Shown: piece by piece, positions 15,717 through 25,503 of the stretch
How positions within the stretch are numbered: position 1 is the first letter of the stretch
Layout: each line of letters opens with the position of its first letter
NCBI GenBank assembly: GCA_963691715.1
Contig: OY829281.1
Coordinates: 2,914,001 to 2,978,000 of the forward strand
Source of the DNA: HXMU1420-13 sp963691715
GTDB taxonomy: Bacteria; Bacteroidota; Rhodothermia; Balneolales; Balneolaceae
Direction of reading: 5' to 3'
DNA length: 64,000 bases
Made by a program: the position numbers and the translations under genes
Notes under the pieces: model-generated
Told to the model about the DNA's origin: nothing
Seen by the model: the letters and a program-made list of their open reading frames with translations, nothing else
Database searches by the model: none

Positions 15717-18191
15717 ATGAAAAATACATTAACAACCTTGAATAAATTCTTACCATTATTGGTATGTAGTATTCTAATATTTACAAGCTGTAAATCAACT
15801 CAATCTGCGACAGCAGTAACTCCTACAAAAAGCCCTATGCCAAGAGTTGGTGGCAATAGCGGTGACATGAAATCATTCAGCGATATTGTAACTGACAAGG
15901 CAGAAACCGATGAAGGTCTTTTCAATATCCACAAAATCGGTAAAAAATATTATTTTGAAATTTCTGATGATTTACTGGATAGAGAAATGTTATTAGTAAC
16001 TAGAGTTGCAGGGTCAACAGAAAATTTCAGTTTTGGGGGTGCAGGTCAAAAAGCGAGATCGCAGCAGGTTATTCGGTGGCAACGAAAAGAAAATAGCATC
16101 AAGCTTCGACATGTCTCTTTTTCAAGCGTAGCTGATGAAGAAGATCCGATTTATAAATCGGTAGTTAATAACAATTTTGAACCGGTAGTGTATTCATTCG
16201 ATATTGAGGCGGATACTACAGACAGTACAGGGCTACTTATTGATGTAACAAAGTTATACACTTCAGATATTCCTTTACTGAGTGGTATGTCAAGTTTTCA
16301 AAGACGCAATTTTCAGGTTCGTCGCTTAGATGGGAGTCGAAGTTTTATTGAAAGAATGGCCAGTTATCCAGAAAATGTTGAAGTTCGCCACGTACTTACC
16401 TATGATGCGGCAAAACCACCCGCTGATGCCGTTACTGGAACCATTTCACTAGAAGTAAATCAATCAATGATTTTACTTCCAGAAGAACCGGTAACACCTA
16501 GAAATTGGGATCAACGTGTTGGTTTTTTTTCAATTGCACAATATGATTATTCATCAGATGATCACAAAGCCGCAAGAGAGCGATATATTACCAGATATAG
16601 CCTTGTTCCAAAAGATAAGGAAGCCTATTTGAATGGCGAATTGGTAGAACCTGAAGAACCCATCATTTACTACTTAGACCCTGCTACACCTAAAAAGTGG
16701 GTTCCATATTTAATTCAAGGAATTAACGATTGGCAAGTTGCATTCGAAGCGGCAGGTTTTAAAAATGCTATCATTGGTAAAGCTGCACCAACACCTGAAG
16801 AGGATCCTGAGTTTAGCCCAGAAGCTGCGCGCTATTCTGTGATGAGATATATCACTAATCCTATTCAAAATGCGCAAGGACCTCATGTCCATGACCCTAG
16901 ATCAGGTCAAATTTTAGAAAGTGATATTTTATGGTATCATAATATTCAAAACCTGCTAAGAAATTGGTTCTTTATACAAACAGCAGCAGCAAATCCAGAT
17001 GCACGGAATGTTAAAATGAGTGATGAAATCATGGGAGAAATGCTTCGATTTGTAATGGCGCATGAAGTAGGGCACACCCTAGGTCTACCTCATAACATGG
17101 GATCAAGTGTGGGATATACCGTAGAACAATTACGTGACCCAGAGTTTACTTCTAAACATGGAACAGCTCCTTCCATTATGGATTATGCCAGATTTAATTA
17201 CATTGCACAGCCCGGTGATGGTGTAACGCATTTCTATCCAAAAATTGGTGAATATGATATTTGGTCCATTAAATGGGGATATACTTGGTTTCCAGATGTA
17301 GAAGAAGCTGATGATGAAAATGAGATATTGAATGATTGGATAGTGGCTAATGGTGATGATCCACTATATTGGTTTGGATATTATAATCGGGTTGATCCCC
17401 GCTCGCAAACAGAAGCTATTGGTGATGATGCTATGAAGGCGAGCGAACTTGGGTTAGCTAATCTCGAATATATTACGGAACACTTAATTGAATGGTCAGA
17501 AGCCGATGGTAGTAATTTTGATGAACTATCTGAGCTGTATAGCAATATAATTGGTCAATGGAGAAGATACATGGGCCATGTGACCATGTATGTTGGCGGT
17601 GTATATCAGACATATAAAACCTACGATCAGGAAGGGGTTGTATATGAAACAGTGGCTGAGGAAGATCAGCAAAGAGCCATGGAATTTTTACAACGTCACG
17701 CCTTCTCAACTCCATCTTGGGTTTACAATAATGCTATTCTTGATAGAATAAACATGTCAACTTCTGTTGAAACTTTTAGAAGCGTTCAAGGAGGGGTATT
17801 GAATAATTTACTTAGCCCATCAAGAATTGGAAGATTGATTGAAGCAGAGCGAAGAGAAAATGGGAATTCTTATTCTGTATTTGAGATGATGGATGATACA
17901 CGAAATGGGATATTCAGTGAATTACGAGCTAACAAAAATATTGATGTTCATCGGCGTCATTTGCAAAGAGTTTTTATCGAACAAATGGATTATTTGCTAA
18001 ATGAAGAGCCAAATTTTGGATCGGTTGATGTAAGTCAGTCCGATGTTCGACCTGCCGTAAGAAACCAGTTGAAAATTCTACAAAGAGACATAAATAACAG
18101 AATTAATGCTGGTAATATAAACCGTTCAACACGAGTTCATCTTGAGGATGCAAATCATAGAATTGATGAACTTTTAACGGTTAAAAAATAA
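15717..18191 (+). CDS. Secreted zinc-dependent metalloprotease (DUF5117/DUF5118 type), lipoprotein
   Basis: Large extracytoplasmic metalloprotease of 824 residues. The ATG at 15717 gives a lipoprotein signal with lipobox FTSC; an upstream TTG (15678) would bury it. The N-terminal region FSDIVTDKAETDEGLFNIHKIGKKYYFEI is typical of the DUF5118-DUF5117 family. The metzincin-type zinc motif HEVGHTLGLPH lies at residues 449-459, giving three His ligands and the catalytic Glu, and SIMDYARFNY follows as the Met-turn. The family is widespread in Bacteroidota-like marine bacteria and has no settled substrate. A second large secreted protein follows 63 bases downstream; the two probably share a transcript ending at the terminator near 21.48 kb. 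Confidence 0.9.
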   Translation: MKNTLTTLNKFLPLLVCSILIFTSCKSTQSATAVTPTKSPMPRVGGNSGDMKSFSDIVTDKAETDEGLFNIHKIGKKYYFEISDDLLDREMLLVTRVAGSTENFSFGGAGQKARSQQVIRWQRKENSIKLRHVSFSSVADEEDPIYKSVVNNNFEPVVYSFDIEADTTDSTGLLIDVTKLYTSDIPLLSGMSSFQRRNFQVRRLDGSRSFIERMASYPENVEVRHVLTYDAAKPPADAVTGTISLEVNQSMILLPEEPVTPRNWDQRVGFFSIAQYDYSSDDHKAARERYITRYSLVPKDKEAYLNGELVEPEEPIIYYLDPATPKKWVPYLIQGINDWQVAFEAAGFKNAIIGKAAPTPEEDPEFSPEAARYSVMRYITNPIQNAQGPHVHDPRSGQILESDILWYHNIQNLLRNWFFIQTAAANPDARNVKMSDEIMGEMLRFVMAHEVGHTLGLPHNMGSSVGYTVEQLRDPEFTSKHGTAPSIMDYARFNYIAQPGDGVTHFYPKIGEYDIWSIKWGYTWFPDVEEADDENEILNDWIVANGDDPLYWFGYYNRVDPRSQTEAIGDDAMKASELGLANLEYITEHLIEWSEADGSNFDELSELYSNIIGQWRRYMGHVTMYVGGVYQTYKTYDQEGVVYETVAEEDQQRAMEFLQRHAFSTPSWVYNNAILDRINMSTSVETFRSVQGGVLNNLLSPSRIGRLIEAERRENGNSYSVFEMMDDTRNGIFSELRANKNIDVHRRHLQRVFIEQMDYLLNEEPNFGSVDVSQSDVRPAVRNQLKILQRDINNRINAGNINRSTRVHLEDANHRIDELLTVKK

Positions 18192-18254
18192 CCTTTTTAA
18201 GAGATGGTGTGTAATTATGCCATCTTTCATATCAAAAAAATAAAAAAAAGAACA

Positions 18255-21200
18255 ATGCAAAAAAGACTACGATATTCGCTTACAGCGGTGCTACTACTGG
18301 TACTTTCAAGTGTAACTACCGCACAGCAGATAGATATGGAGTTGATGACAGGCATAGAGCCAAGAAATATTGGCCCTGCAGGAATGAGTGGACGTATAAC
18401 TGCGATCGATGTAGTGGAGTCTAATACCGATATCATGTACATAGGTTCAGCATCAGGAGGCATTTGGAAATCTATATCAGGAGGGATAACCTGGGAACCA
18501 ATATTTGAAGATTATGGAACCGCCGGTATTGGTGCAATTGATATTTATCAAAAAAGTCCAGATATCATCTGGGTAGGTACTGGTGAGGGAAATCCTAGAA
18601 ATAGTGCAAATGCAGGTGCTGGAGTTTATAGAAGTCTTGATGGTGGACATACTTTCCAATTCATGGGATTGGAAAACACTCGTAATATTCATCGCATTAT
18701 TATCCATCCCGATGATCCCAATACAGTATATGTTGGTGCACAAGGAAATGCCTGGGCTGAAAGTGAAGATCGAGGAGTATTCAAAACCATTGATGGTGGT
18801 AAAACATGGTCAAAAATCCTTTACAATAATAATCGTTCTGGGATTGCAGATTTAGTGATGGATCCACATAATCCAAATAAAATCTTTGCAGCGATGTGGA
18901 GGTTTGAACGCTCTCCTTGGTTTTTCGAATCAGGTGGGGAGGGTTCTGGTTTATACTTAACACATAATGGTGGAGAAAGCTGGACTGAAATCACTTCAGA
19001 TGATGGGCTACCTGATGGACCTGTTGGAAAAATGGGGATAGCAATCGCTCCAAATAAAACCAATGTAGTGTATGCGCTTATTGAATCAGAAAAGAATGCG
19101 ATTTATCGTTCTGATGATGGGGGATTCAGCTGGGAACTTCGCCAAACCGTTGAAGATGACCCTGATGTAGGAAATCGCCCCTTTTATTATTCAGAAATTT
19201 ATGTAGATCCATTTAATGAAAATAGAGTATTTAGTATCTATACCTATATTTCTAAAAGTGAAGATGGTGGTCGCTCATTTGATAGTCTTTATCCATATTA
19301 CAACTGGGTGCACCCAGATCATCATGCTTTTTGGTTGAGCCATGAAAGTCCAGGATTTATGATTGATGGTAATGATGGCGGATTAAACATTACGCATGAT
19401 GGTGGTGAGACATGGAGATTCATCGATAATATTCCAGTGGGTCAATTTTATCATGTCGAGGTAGATATGGAAATCCCATACAATGTGTATGGAGGTATGC
19501 AAGATAATGGATCTTGGGAAGGGCCAGCCTATGTTTGGAGACAAGGTGGTATAAGAAATGGATATTGGGATGAATTATATTTTGGGGACGGCTTTGACGT
19601 GATGATCGACCCGAGTAATCCAAGATATTTATATGCAATGTCTCAACAGGGTAATGTTGGACGTGTAGATAGAGAAACAGGGAGTTCGCGATTTGTAAAA
19701 CCAACCCATCCTGAAGGTGGGATTTTAAGATGGAATTGGAATGCGCCAATTAATTTTGATCCATTCAATGAAACAGGAATTTATTTTGGAAGTCAATATG
19801 TACACTATTCGCCAGATCGAGGGGAAACTTGGAACATTATTTCTCCAGATTTAACGACCAACGACACTACTAAACAACAACAGCACGAAAGTGGTGGTCT
19901 AACAATGGATGCAACAGGAGCAGAAAATCATACCACGCTCTTAGCCATTACCCCTAGTACATTAGAAAAGGGCTTAATTTGGACGGGTTCCGATGATGGA
20001 CTAGTTCATATAACCCGCGATGGAGGTGAGAATTGGGAAAATGTTTCTCGTTTCCCAAAAAAGATAAATGAGAATAGCTATGTAGCTCAAGTTCATGCTT
20101 CTACTTTTAATGCTTCCGAAGCATTTGCGGTTATTAACGATTATCGAAGGGGAGATTGGACACCAATTGTTCTTCATACCGATAATTATGGCAAGAAATG
20201 GAAAAATATATTGGAAAATTCTGATGTTGAAGGATATGCTCTATCATTTGTCCAAGATTTAATAGAACCAAATTTGATGTTTGTTGGAACCGAATTTGGC
20301 TTGTTTATCACCATCGATGGAGGTGACACTTGGACAAAATGGACTAATGAATATCCTACTGTACCCACCTACGATATGGTAATCCATCCAAGGGAACATG
20401 ATTTAGTAATTGCAACATTTGGACGTTCATTTTGGATTATGGATGATATTCGACCATTGAGAGAACTAGCAAAAGATGGTGTGGATGAATTACAAAAAGG
20501 AATAAAGGCATTTCCATCACCAGATGCATATTTAGCAAATTGGCGACAAGCTAAGGGTTCTCGCTTTGCAGCAGATGGAGTGTTTTTTGGTGAAAATAGA
20601 ACATCAGGCGCTATGTTAACGTATTCTGTAAATAAAGAACTTGTAGAAGGAAGTGGTGAGGATAAGAAAGAAGAGAAGGTGAAAATTGAAATTTTTGACG
20701 AAGAGGGTGAAAAACTACGCACATTGAAAACATCACCAAATGAAACAGGAATTAACCGAACCACATGGAATTTAGATCGCAAAGGAGTAAGGTATCCATC
20801 AAGAAATTCACGATCATGGGGAATGAACACCGAGCCAGGTGGAGCATCTGTACTTCCTGGGTCGTATAAAATTAAATTTACCTATGGCGACTATTCTGAT
20901 TCAACGATAGTAACCGTTCATCCAGATCCAAGAATTGAAATGCCCATGGAATCACTCCAAGCTACCTCTGATTTTATGGATAGAATGATGGATTTAACTA
21001 CATATTTGAACAATGCTGTAAGTCTTCTTCGTGATGCACAATCAATCGTTAGTGTGAATGAAACATTGGTTAAAAATGATCCACGTGAGGAGAAAAAAGA
21101 ACTCACTGAACTGAATACATCTATAAAAGAAAGCATCGATTCATTAATGGACATGATTTTTGGTAAAATTGATGATCGACAAGGGATAACCAGCGACCCA

Positions 21201-21431
21201 ACCATAACGGTTCAAGATAGGCTCTTTGCTCCTATGAGATATATGAGATCAGATTTAGACGGACCAGGAGCGACAGAAGAACATCTTTTTTGTCTTGCTC
21301 AAGAAGCAGTAGATGCTGTGGTGGAGGAAGTAAATACATTCCTAGAAATTGAATGGAATGAGTATAAAATAAATATAGAAGAAGCAGGGCTCACCCCATT
21401 TAAAGAGATGAGTACCATAGAGAAAAATTAA
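18255..21431 (+). CDS. Secreted VPS10/sortilin-like BNR-repeat protein
   Basis: Exported protein of 1058 residues. The ATG at 18255 gives a clean signal peptide (MQKRLRYSLTAVLLLVLSS, cleavage near TTAQQ). Most of the length is a beta-propeller with repeated Asp-box (BNR) signatures, such as SISGGITWEPI, SLDGGHTFQFM, TIDGGKTWSKI, SDDGGFSWELR, THDGGETWRFI and TRDGGENWENV. The last about 250 residues form a separate domain with predicted beta strands followed by a helical stretch. Such proteins are annotated as glycosyl hydrolase or sortilin-related, but I see no proof of glycosidase activity. Genes of this type often sit beside secreted peptidases, as here. Confidence 0.9.
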   Translation: MQKRLRYSLTAVLLLVLSSVTTAQQIDMELMTGIEPRNIGPAGMSGRITAIDVVESNTDIMYIGSASGGIWKSISGGITWEPIFEDYGTAGIGAIDIYQKSPDIIWVGTGEGNPRNSANAGAGVYRSLDGGHTFQFMGLENTRNIHRIIIHPDDPNTVYVGAQGNAWAESEDRGVFKTIDGGKTWSKILYNNNRSGIADLVMDPHNPNKIFAAMWRFERSPWFFESGGEGSGLYLTHNGGESWTEITSDDGLPDGPVGKMGIAIAPNKTNVVYALIESEKNAIYRSDDGGFSWELRQTVEDDPDVGNRPFYYSEIYVDPFNENRVFSIYTYISKSEDGGRSFDSLYPYYNWVHPDHHAFWLSHESPGFMIDGNDGGLNITHDGGETWRFIDNIPVGQFYHVEVDMEIPYNVYGGMQDNGSWEGPAYVWRQGGIRNGYWDELYFGDGFDVMIDPSNPRYLYAMSQQGNVGRVDRETGSSRFVKPTHPEGGILRWNWNAPINFDPFNETGIYFGSQYVHYSPDRGETWNIISPDLTTNDTTKQQQHESGGLTMDATGAENHTTLLAITPSTLEKGLIWTGSDDGLVHITRDGGENWENVSRFPKKINENSYVAQVHASTFNASEAFAVINDYRRGDWTPIVLHTDNYGKKWKNILENSDVEGYALSFVQDLIEPNLMFVGTEFGLFITIDGGDTWTKWTNEYPTVPTYDMVIHPREHDLVIATFGRSFWIMDDIRPLRELAKDGVDELQKGIKAFPSPDAYLANWRQAKGSRFAADGVFFGENRTSGAMLTYSVNKELVEGSGEDKKEEKVKIEIFDEEGEKLRTLKTSPNETGINRTTWNLDRKGVRYPSRNSRSWGMNTEPGGASVLPGSYKIKFTYGDYSDSTIVTVHPDPRIEMPMESLQATSDFMDRMMDLTTYLNNAVSLLRDAQSIVSVNETLVKNDPREEKKELTELNTSIKESIDSLMDMIFGKIDDRQGITSDPTITVQDRLFAPMRYMRSDLDGPGATEEHLFCLAQEAVDAVVEEVNTFLEIEWNEYKINIEEAGLTPFKEMSTIEKN

Positions 21432-21458
21432 ATTTATAAACGATTTGCTTCATATTTA

Positions 21459-21492
21459 AACCCCCAATCGAAAATTCGATTGGGGTTTTTTT
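21459..21492 (+). terminator. Rho-independent terminator after the VPS10-like gene
   Basis: A stem of 11 pairs with CCCCAATCGAA at 21462-21472 and TTCGATTGGGG at 21475-21485, a two-base loop at most, followed by seven T at 21486-21492. It lies 30 bases after the stop of the VPS10-like gene and ends the 15.7-21.4 kb unit. Confidence 0.92.
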
Positions 21493-21566
21493 ATTTAAGA
21501 AGAAAATAATTAATATTTGGCAGTAACTTTTTTGAAAGTAATAGAACAACCGTATATAGCAATCAC

Positions 21567-22439
21567 TTGGAATCATTTATTGAATTTTTTGAACATATCC
21601 CGTCAACGTTTAGAGCTGGGATATTAGTTGGAGGAATATTTCTCTTTTGGGTTATTGAAGGTGTATTTCCACTTTTTCAGTTTGGATACAGAAAAGTACG
21701 CCATGCGGCGATAAATTCTGTTTTAACAGGATTTTTCCTCATAATTGGGCTTTTATTCGCAAGTGTATTACTAAGTGCCTCAGATTGGGTAACAGAAAAT
21801 AATTTTGGAATATTAAACTGGGTGATGTTACCTATATGGTTACAAATTGTGATTGGGGTAATGCTTCTTGATTTTTTTGGCGCATACCTAGTTCATTGGG
21901 TAGAACATAAAGTAAAATTTATGTGGAAATTTCATTTAGTACATCATAGCGATACCACTGTAGATGTGACCACAGGTTTACGTCATCATCCTGGAGAAGC
22001 AGTTTTTAGAATGGTATTTACCATTATGGGAGTTATAGTTGTGGGAGCACCAATATGGATTGTATTTTTTTATCAAACCATGTCTGCAGCATTTACTCAC
22101 TTTAATCATGCGAATATTAAATTACCAAAAAGGTTAGATAATACACTGTCTTTAGTTTTTGTTACTCCAGACATGCATAAGGTTCATCATCACTATACCC
22201 AACCTTTAACCGATACAAATTATGGTAATATTTTTGCGATATGGGATCGAGTTTTTGGCACATTCGCTCACGTTGAACATACAGGGGAATTAAAATATGG
22301 GATTGATACCCATATGGATCCTAAAGAACATGATGATGTAGTAAATTTGTTAAAAATTCCATTCCAAAAGTATCGCCCACCTATAGGTTCAAAGTTTGGA
22401 AATGAAGACGAAATAAAGAGTTCTGAAGATTCAAATTGA
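21567..22439 (+). CDS. Sterol desaturase / fatty acid hydroxylase family membrane protein
   Basis: Integral membrane di-iron enzyme of 290 residues, fatty acid hydroxylase superfamily (PF04116-type). Three or four hydrophobic segments lie in the first 110 residues. The histidine clusters that bind iron are present: HWVEHK and HLVHHSD (about residues 111-130), HHPGE (about 138), HFNHANI, and HKVHHHYT near residue 205. Relatives hydroxylate or desaturate sterols, carotenoids, sphingolipids or fatty acids; the substrate here is unknown. The start is a TTG at 21567 with no clear ribosome binding site. The gene is convergent with, and nine bases from, the DUF4143 ATPase. Confidence 0.85.
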   Translation: MESFIEFFEHIPSTFRAGILVGGIFLFWVIEGVFPLFQFGYRKVRHAAINSVLTGFFLIIGLLFASVLLSASDWVTENNFGILNWVMLPIWLQIVIGVMLLDFFGAYLVHWVEHKVKFMWKFHLVHHSDTTVDVTTGLRHHPGEAVFRMVFTIMGVIVVGAPIWIVFFYQTMSAAFTHFNHANIKLPKRLDNTLSLVFVTPDMHKVHHHYTQPLTDTNYGNIFAIWDRVFGTFAHVEHTGELKYGIDTHMDPKEHDDVVNLLKIPFQKYRPPIGSKFGNEDEIKSSEDSN

Positions 22440-22447
22440 TATGAAAA

Positions 22448-23578
22448 TCAGTTATTAAGAACAAACTCTAGATAATTTTCTCGATGAATACCCTTAGTGA
22501 TTTGAGGTTTATATTCATTTGTGAAAGATTTACTGAATCTTATTTTTGCTTTTGGATTCCATTTGAACTCAAAAGCATGTATTTCTCCATTTCTTTCTTC
22601 TATATAATCGATTTCTTGTTGAGCATGATTTCGCCAAAAAAAAGAATTAGTGGCTATTTTGTTGTATTCCAATACTTTTAAGCGTTCTGCCATGAGAAAA
22701 TTTTCCCATAACGCACCTTGATCGTTTCTCATACCCATAGGATTAAACTGTTTGATAACACTATTACGAATTCCATTATCAAAAAAATATATCTTTCTAG
22801 ATTTCTTGATTTCATTTCGGAGATTTCTACTAAATGGTGATAATTGAAAGATCACATATGATTTTTCTAATAACGATATGTACCGTTCCACGGTATGAAA
22901 ATCTAATCCAGCAGTTTGAGCTAATTCATTGATAGAAACTTCCTGTCCTATTTGAAAAGCGAGAGCCTGAACAAGTCGTTCAAGATTTATTGGTTTTTTT
23001 ATATTCTCTAAGGAGAAAATATCTCTGTATAGAAAACTATTTGTTAGTTCTAAAAGTAATTCTTGTTGTTGCCCTGAGTGTGTGACGATTTCAGGGTAAA
23101 ATCCATAGATAAGTCTTTGTTCTAAGAGTCTTCCCTCTTCTAAAATTCCGTGATGATTTATAAGTTCTTGTTCACTAATAGGATACATCATGAATTCCCA
23201 TTTTCTACCTGTTAGTGGTTCGTTAATTTTATTGCTCAGGTCAAAAGACGAAGAGCCTGTAGCTATTACTTTTAATTGTGGGATGGAATCAACAATTAAT
23301 TTTAATGTAAGGCCTATATTTTCTATTCTTTGAGCTTCATCAATTATAAGTAATTTAGCCTCCCCAATAAGTCCTTTGAGTTGTGTTGAGGTAGATTCTG
23401 TAAGAATTCGACGAATATCTGGTTCATCTCCATTCCACCAAACACTTGGTATATTCATTTCTTTTTGTAGATATTTTAGCAAAGTAGTTTTACCTACTTG
23501 TCTAGGTCCCATCAAGATGATCGCTTTGTTGTCATCAAGTTTTGAATGGATACTTTGTATGATTTCACGAGATATCAT
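22448..23578 (-). CDS. AAA ATPase with DUF4143 C-terminal domain
   Basis: Orphan ATPase of 376 residues. It has Walker A GPRQVGKTT (about residues 23-31), Walker B KLLIIDEAQ, an arginine/sensor region ATGSSSFDLSNKINEPLTGR, a winged-helix-like segment (SINELAQTAGLDFHTVERYISLLEKSYVIFQL) and a DUF4143/nuclease-fold C-terminus (QQEIDYIEERNGEIHAFEFKW). The last part carries the D-x(n)-ExK pattern of PD-(D/E)xK nucleases: Asp in EIDYIE and FEFKW. The family is common, often accessory in genomes, and functionally uncharacterised. A strong palindromic array lies directly upstream (23591-23638). Insertion of this single gene between housekeeping genes would fit its patchy distribution, but I see no mobile-element ends. 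Confidence 0.88.
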   Translation of the reverse strand: MISREIIQSIHSKLDDNKAIILMGPRQVGKTTLLKYLQKEMNIPSVWWNGDEPDIRRILTESTSTQLKGLIGEAKLLIIDEAQRIENIGLTLKLIVDSIPQLKVIATGSSSFDLSNKINEPLTGRKWEFMMYPISEQELINHHGILEEGRLLEQRLIYGFYPEIVTHSGQQQELLLELTNSFLYRDIFSLENIKKPINLERLVQALAFQIGQEVSINELAQTAGLDFHTVERYISLLEKSYVIFQLSPFSRNLRNEIKKSRKIYFFDNGIRNSVIKQFNPMGMRNDQGALWENFLMAERLKVLEYNKIATNSFFWRNHAQQEIDYIEERNGEIHAFEFKWNPKAKIRFSKSFTNEYKPQITKGIHRENYLEFVLNN

Positions 23579-23590
23579 GCAAAAAAATAT

Positions 23591-23638
23591 AAAATATTGG
23601 TATTAACTCCAATATTTTATATAATATTTTGGAGTTAA
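23591..23638. promoter_or_regulatory. Overlapping palindromes upstream of the DUF4143 ATPase gene
   Basis: Two inverted repeats share half-sites within 48 bases. The first pairs AAAATATTGG (23591-23600) with CCAATATTTT (23609-23618). The second pairs TTAACTCCAA (23603-23612) with TTGGAGTTAA (23629-23638). The block starts 13 bases upstream of the ATPase start codon. Position and symmetry suggest an operator for autoregulation or overlapping hairpins in the 5' leader. No T-run follows, so a terminator is unlikely. Confidence 0.5.
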
Positions 23639-23766
23639 CTCTGAAAATTCACATAAATTACGCTACTTTTTTAACAGTAATAATTCATGAATATGTTTGA
23701 AAAACTAAAATCTAAAAATAAATCTTGGGAAAGTTTAGCAACCTGCTTTAGTTAATTACCAAAAAG

Positions 23767-25500
23767 CTAATGTTTTGATTTTTGAGAGAGCATACTTACC
23801 AATACTCCTATCATAACTACAGTAATTGCTCCTACAGGATTGAGCCACAAAAACTCCACTGCTTTTGTATATGTTTCGGGCACTTGTGTCCAAGGAAAGA
23901 AAAAAGAGTAGTCAGAGAGAGGTTCAGAATAAAATAGCCGATCAAAAATAAAAACAGCAAACATTCCAGATGCTAATCCAGCTAAAGCTCCAGTTCCATT
24001 GGCTTTTTTCGACCAAAGTAAGAGTATAAATACTCCTAAAATGGAACCATAGAAATAACTTCCAATTTGGTTTACTAACTCAATAATTGAACGAGTTTCA
24101 CCAAGTGCTAAAGCAGAAATAGTAGCAAAGATTCCCCAGCCTAAGGTTGTCCATCTGGAATATTTAAGATAGTGGATGTCGCCATGTTTGTTCTGGTCTA
24201 AACGTTGATACCAATCCACTATACTTACTGTACTTAAAGCATTTAGTTGAGAATCGATAGAACTCATCGCTGCGGCAAAAATTCCAGCAATGATTAAGCC
24301 TACTAAGCCAATAGGCACAAAGTGTAGGATAAAGTGAGGAAAAATATAGTTGGTATCATTCACATCAGCGGCTAATATTTCGGCTTGGAGTGCTAATTCA
24401 GCCTGGCGAGCCTTATTCATTGCGGCATCAGCATCTACAAACCTTTGCTGAGATTCTATACTTCGATTATGAATGGCTTCAAGAGCAGCAACCTCGCGTG
24501 CAGAGCGCGCATTTTTATAATCGTGATAAATAACTTGTTCGCGAAGGGTTTGCTCTTCAGTTTGGGCCACAGGATCTTCTGCTCGAAATGAAATGGGTGC
24601 GTCATTGAATATGAAAAATACATACAGGATTACCCCAAGTAACAAGATGAAAAACTGCATAGGAACTTTAGCATAAGCAGACATCAACAAAGAATTTCTA
24701 GCTTCTTTTACAGAAGGGGTAGTTAAATATCTTTGAACTTGGGTTTGATCAGTTCCAAAATAAGAAAGCATTAAAAATAAAGCAGCTATCACACCACTCC
24801 AAACGTTATATCGTTCGGTAAGGTCAAAGCTTACATCTAGGGCGGTAAGTTTATCTAGAGAGCCAGCTAGATAAAGGGCATCATCAAAGCCAACCTCATC
24901 AGGTAGATGGAAGAGTATAAGGAAGAAGCAAAAAATGAGGCCAAACATCATTACGGCCATTTGCTTTACATCGGTAGATATTACGCCTGCCATTCCACCA
25001 ATCATAGTATATATAGTGGCTATTATTCCAATGATAATGATAGTTATACTCAGAGGCATATTAAGTAAAAGAGCGAGTACATAAGACGGAGCAGCAATTA
25101 CTGTTCCAAGGGCAAGTCCACGAGAAATAAGGAAAAGAGCGCTGGTTGTTAGTCTAGTTTTTAATCCAAAACGTTCTTCAAGAATTTCATAAGCAGTAAA
25201 CGCTTTCATTTTACTAAAAAATGGAACTAAAAAAATGGAAATTAGAATCATAGCGAAAGGAATTGCCAGATATACCTGTACAAAACGCATATCTTCGGTA
25301 TAGGCAATGCCCGTTGTTCCAATAAATGTAATGGCTGAAGCTTGTGTTGCCATGATAGATAAACCCGCTGCCCACCAAGGTATATTACGGCCAGCAAGAA
25401 AATAACCTTCTAAGCTCTTAGCATTTTTTCCTCTTCTAGCGCCGTCCCAGATCGTATAAGCAAGGAACCCAAAAAGTACAATCCAGTCTATCCAATGCAT
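23767..25500 (-). CDS. Sodium:solute symporter (SSS family) with an inserted helical region
   Basis: Membrane transporter of 577 residues, SSS/SLC5 family, which uses the sodium gradient to import a solute. It opens with WIDWIVLFGFLAYTIWDGARRGK and GYFLAGRNIPWWAAGLSIMATQASAITFIG, the conserved first two helices. The signature GTDQTQVQRYL is in helix 7. Between about residues 300 and 388 lies a long hydrophilic, Ala/Glu/Arg-rich insertion predicted to be helical or coiled-coil (for example ARSAREVAALEAIHNRSIESQ), which ordinary SSS proteins lack at that point. The substrate cannot be read. A 38-residue single-span membrane peptide is encoded four bases upstream. Confidence 0.92.
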   Translation of the reverse strand: MHWIDWIVLFGFLAYTIWDGARRGKNAKSLEGYFLAGRNIPWWAAGLSIMATQASAITFIGTTGIAYTEDMRFVQVYLAIPFAMILISIFLVPFFSKMKAFTAYEILEERFGLKTRLTTSALFLISRGLALGTVIAAPSYVLALLLNMPLSITIIIIGIIATIYTMIGGMAGVISTDVKQMAVMMFGLIFCFFLILFHLPDEVGFDDALYLAGSLDKLTALDVSFDLTERYNVWSGVIAALFLMLSYFGTDQTQVQRYLTTPSVKEARNSLLMSAYAKVPMQFFILLLGVILYVFFIFNDAPISFRAEDPVAQTEEQTLREQVIYHDYKNARSAREVAALEAIHNRSIESQQRFVDADAAMNKARQAELALQAEILAADVNDTNYIFPHFILHFVPIGLVGLIIAGIFAAAMSSIDSQLNALSTVSIVDWYQRLDQNKHGDIHYLKYSRWTTLGWGIFATISALALGETRSIIELVNQIGSYFYGSILGVFILLLWSKKANGTGALAGLASGMFAVFIFDRLFYSEPLSDYSFFFPWTQVPETYTKAVEFLWLNPVGAITVVMIGVLVSMLSQKSKH

Positions 25501-25503
25501 TGG

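Noticed and set aside
20369..20830. 153-codon frame antisense to the VPS10-like gene
   Set aside because: Low-complexity Ser/Phe-rich shadow of a repeat protein gene.
23693..23755. 20-codon ORF (MFEKLKSKNKSWESLATCFS) between the palindromes and the symporter gene
   Set aside because: Too short, no ribosome binding site, convergent with the symporter and no coupling to another gene; could be a gene remnant but nothing supports it.
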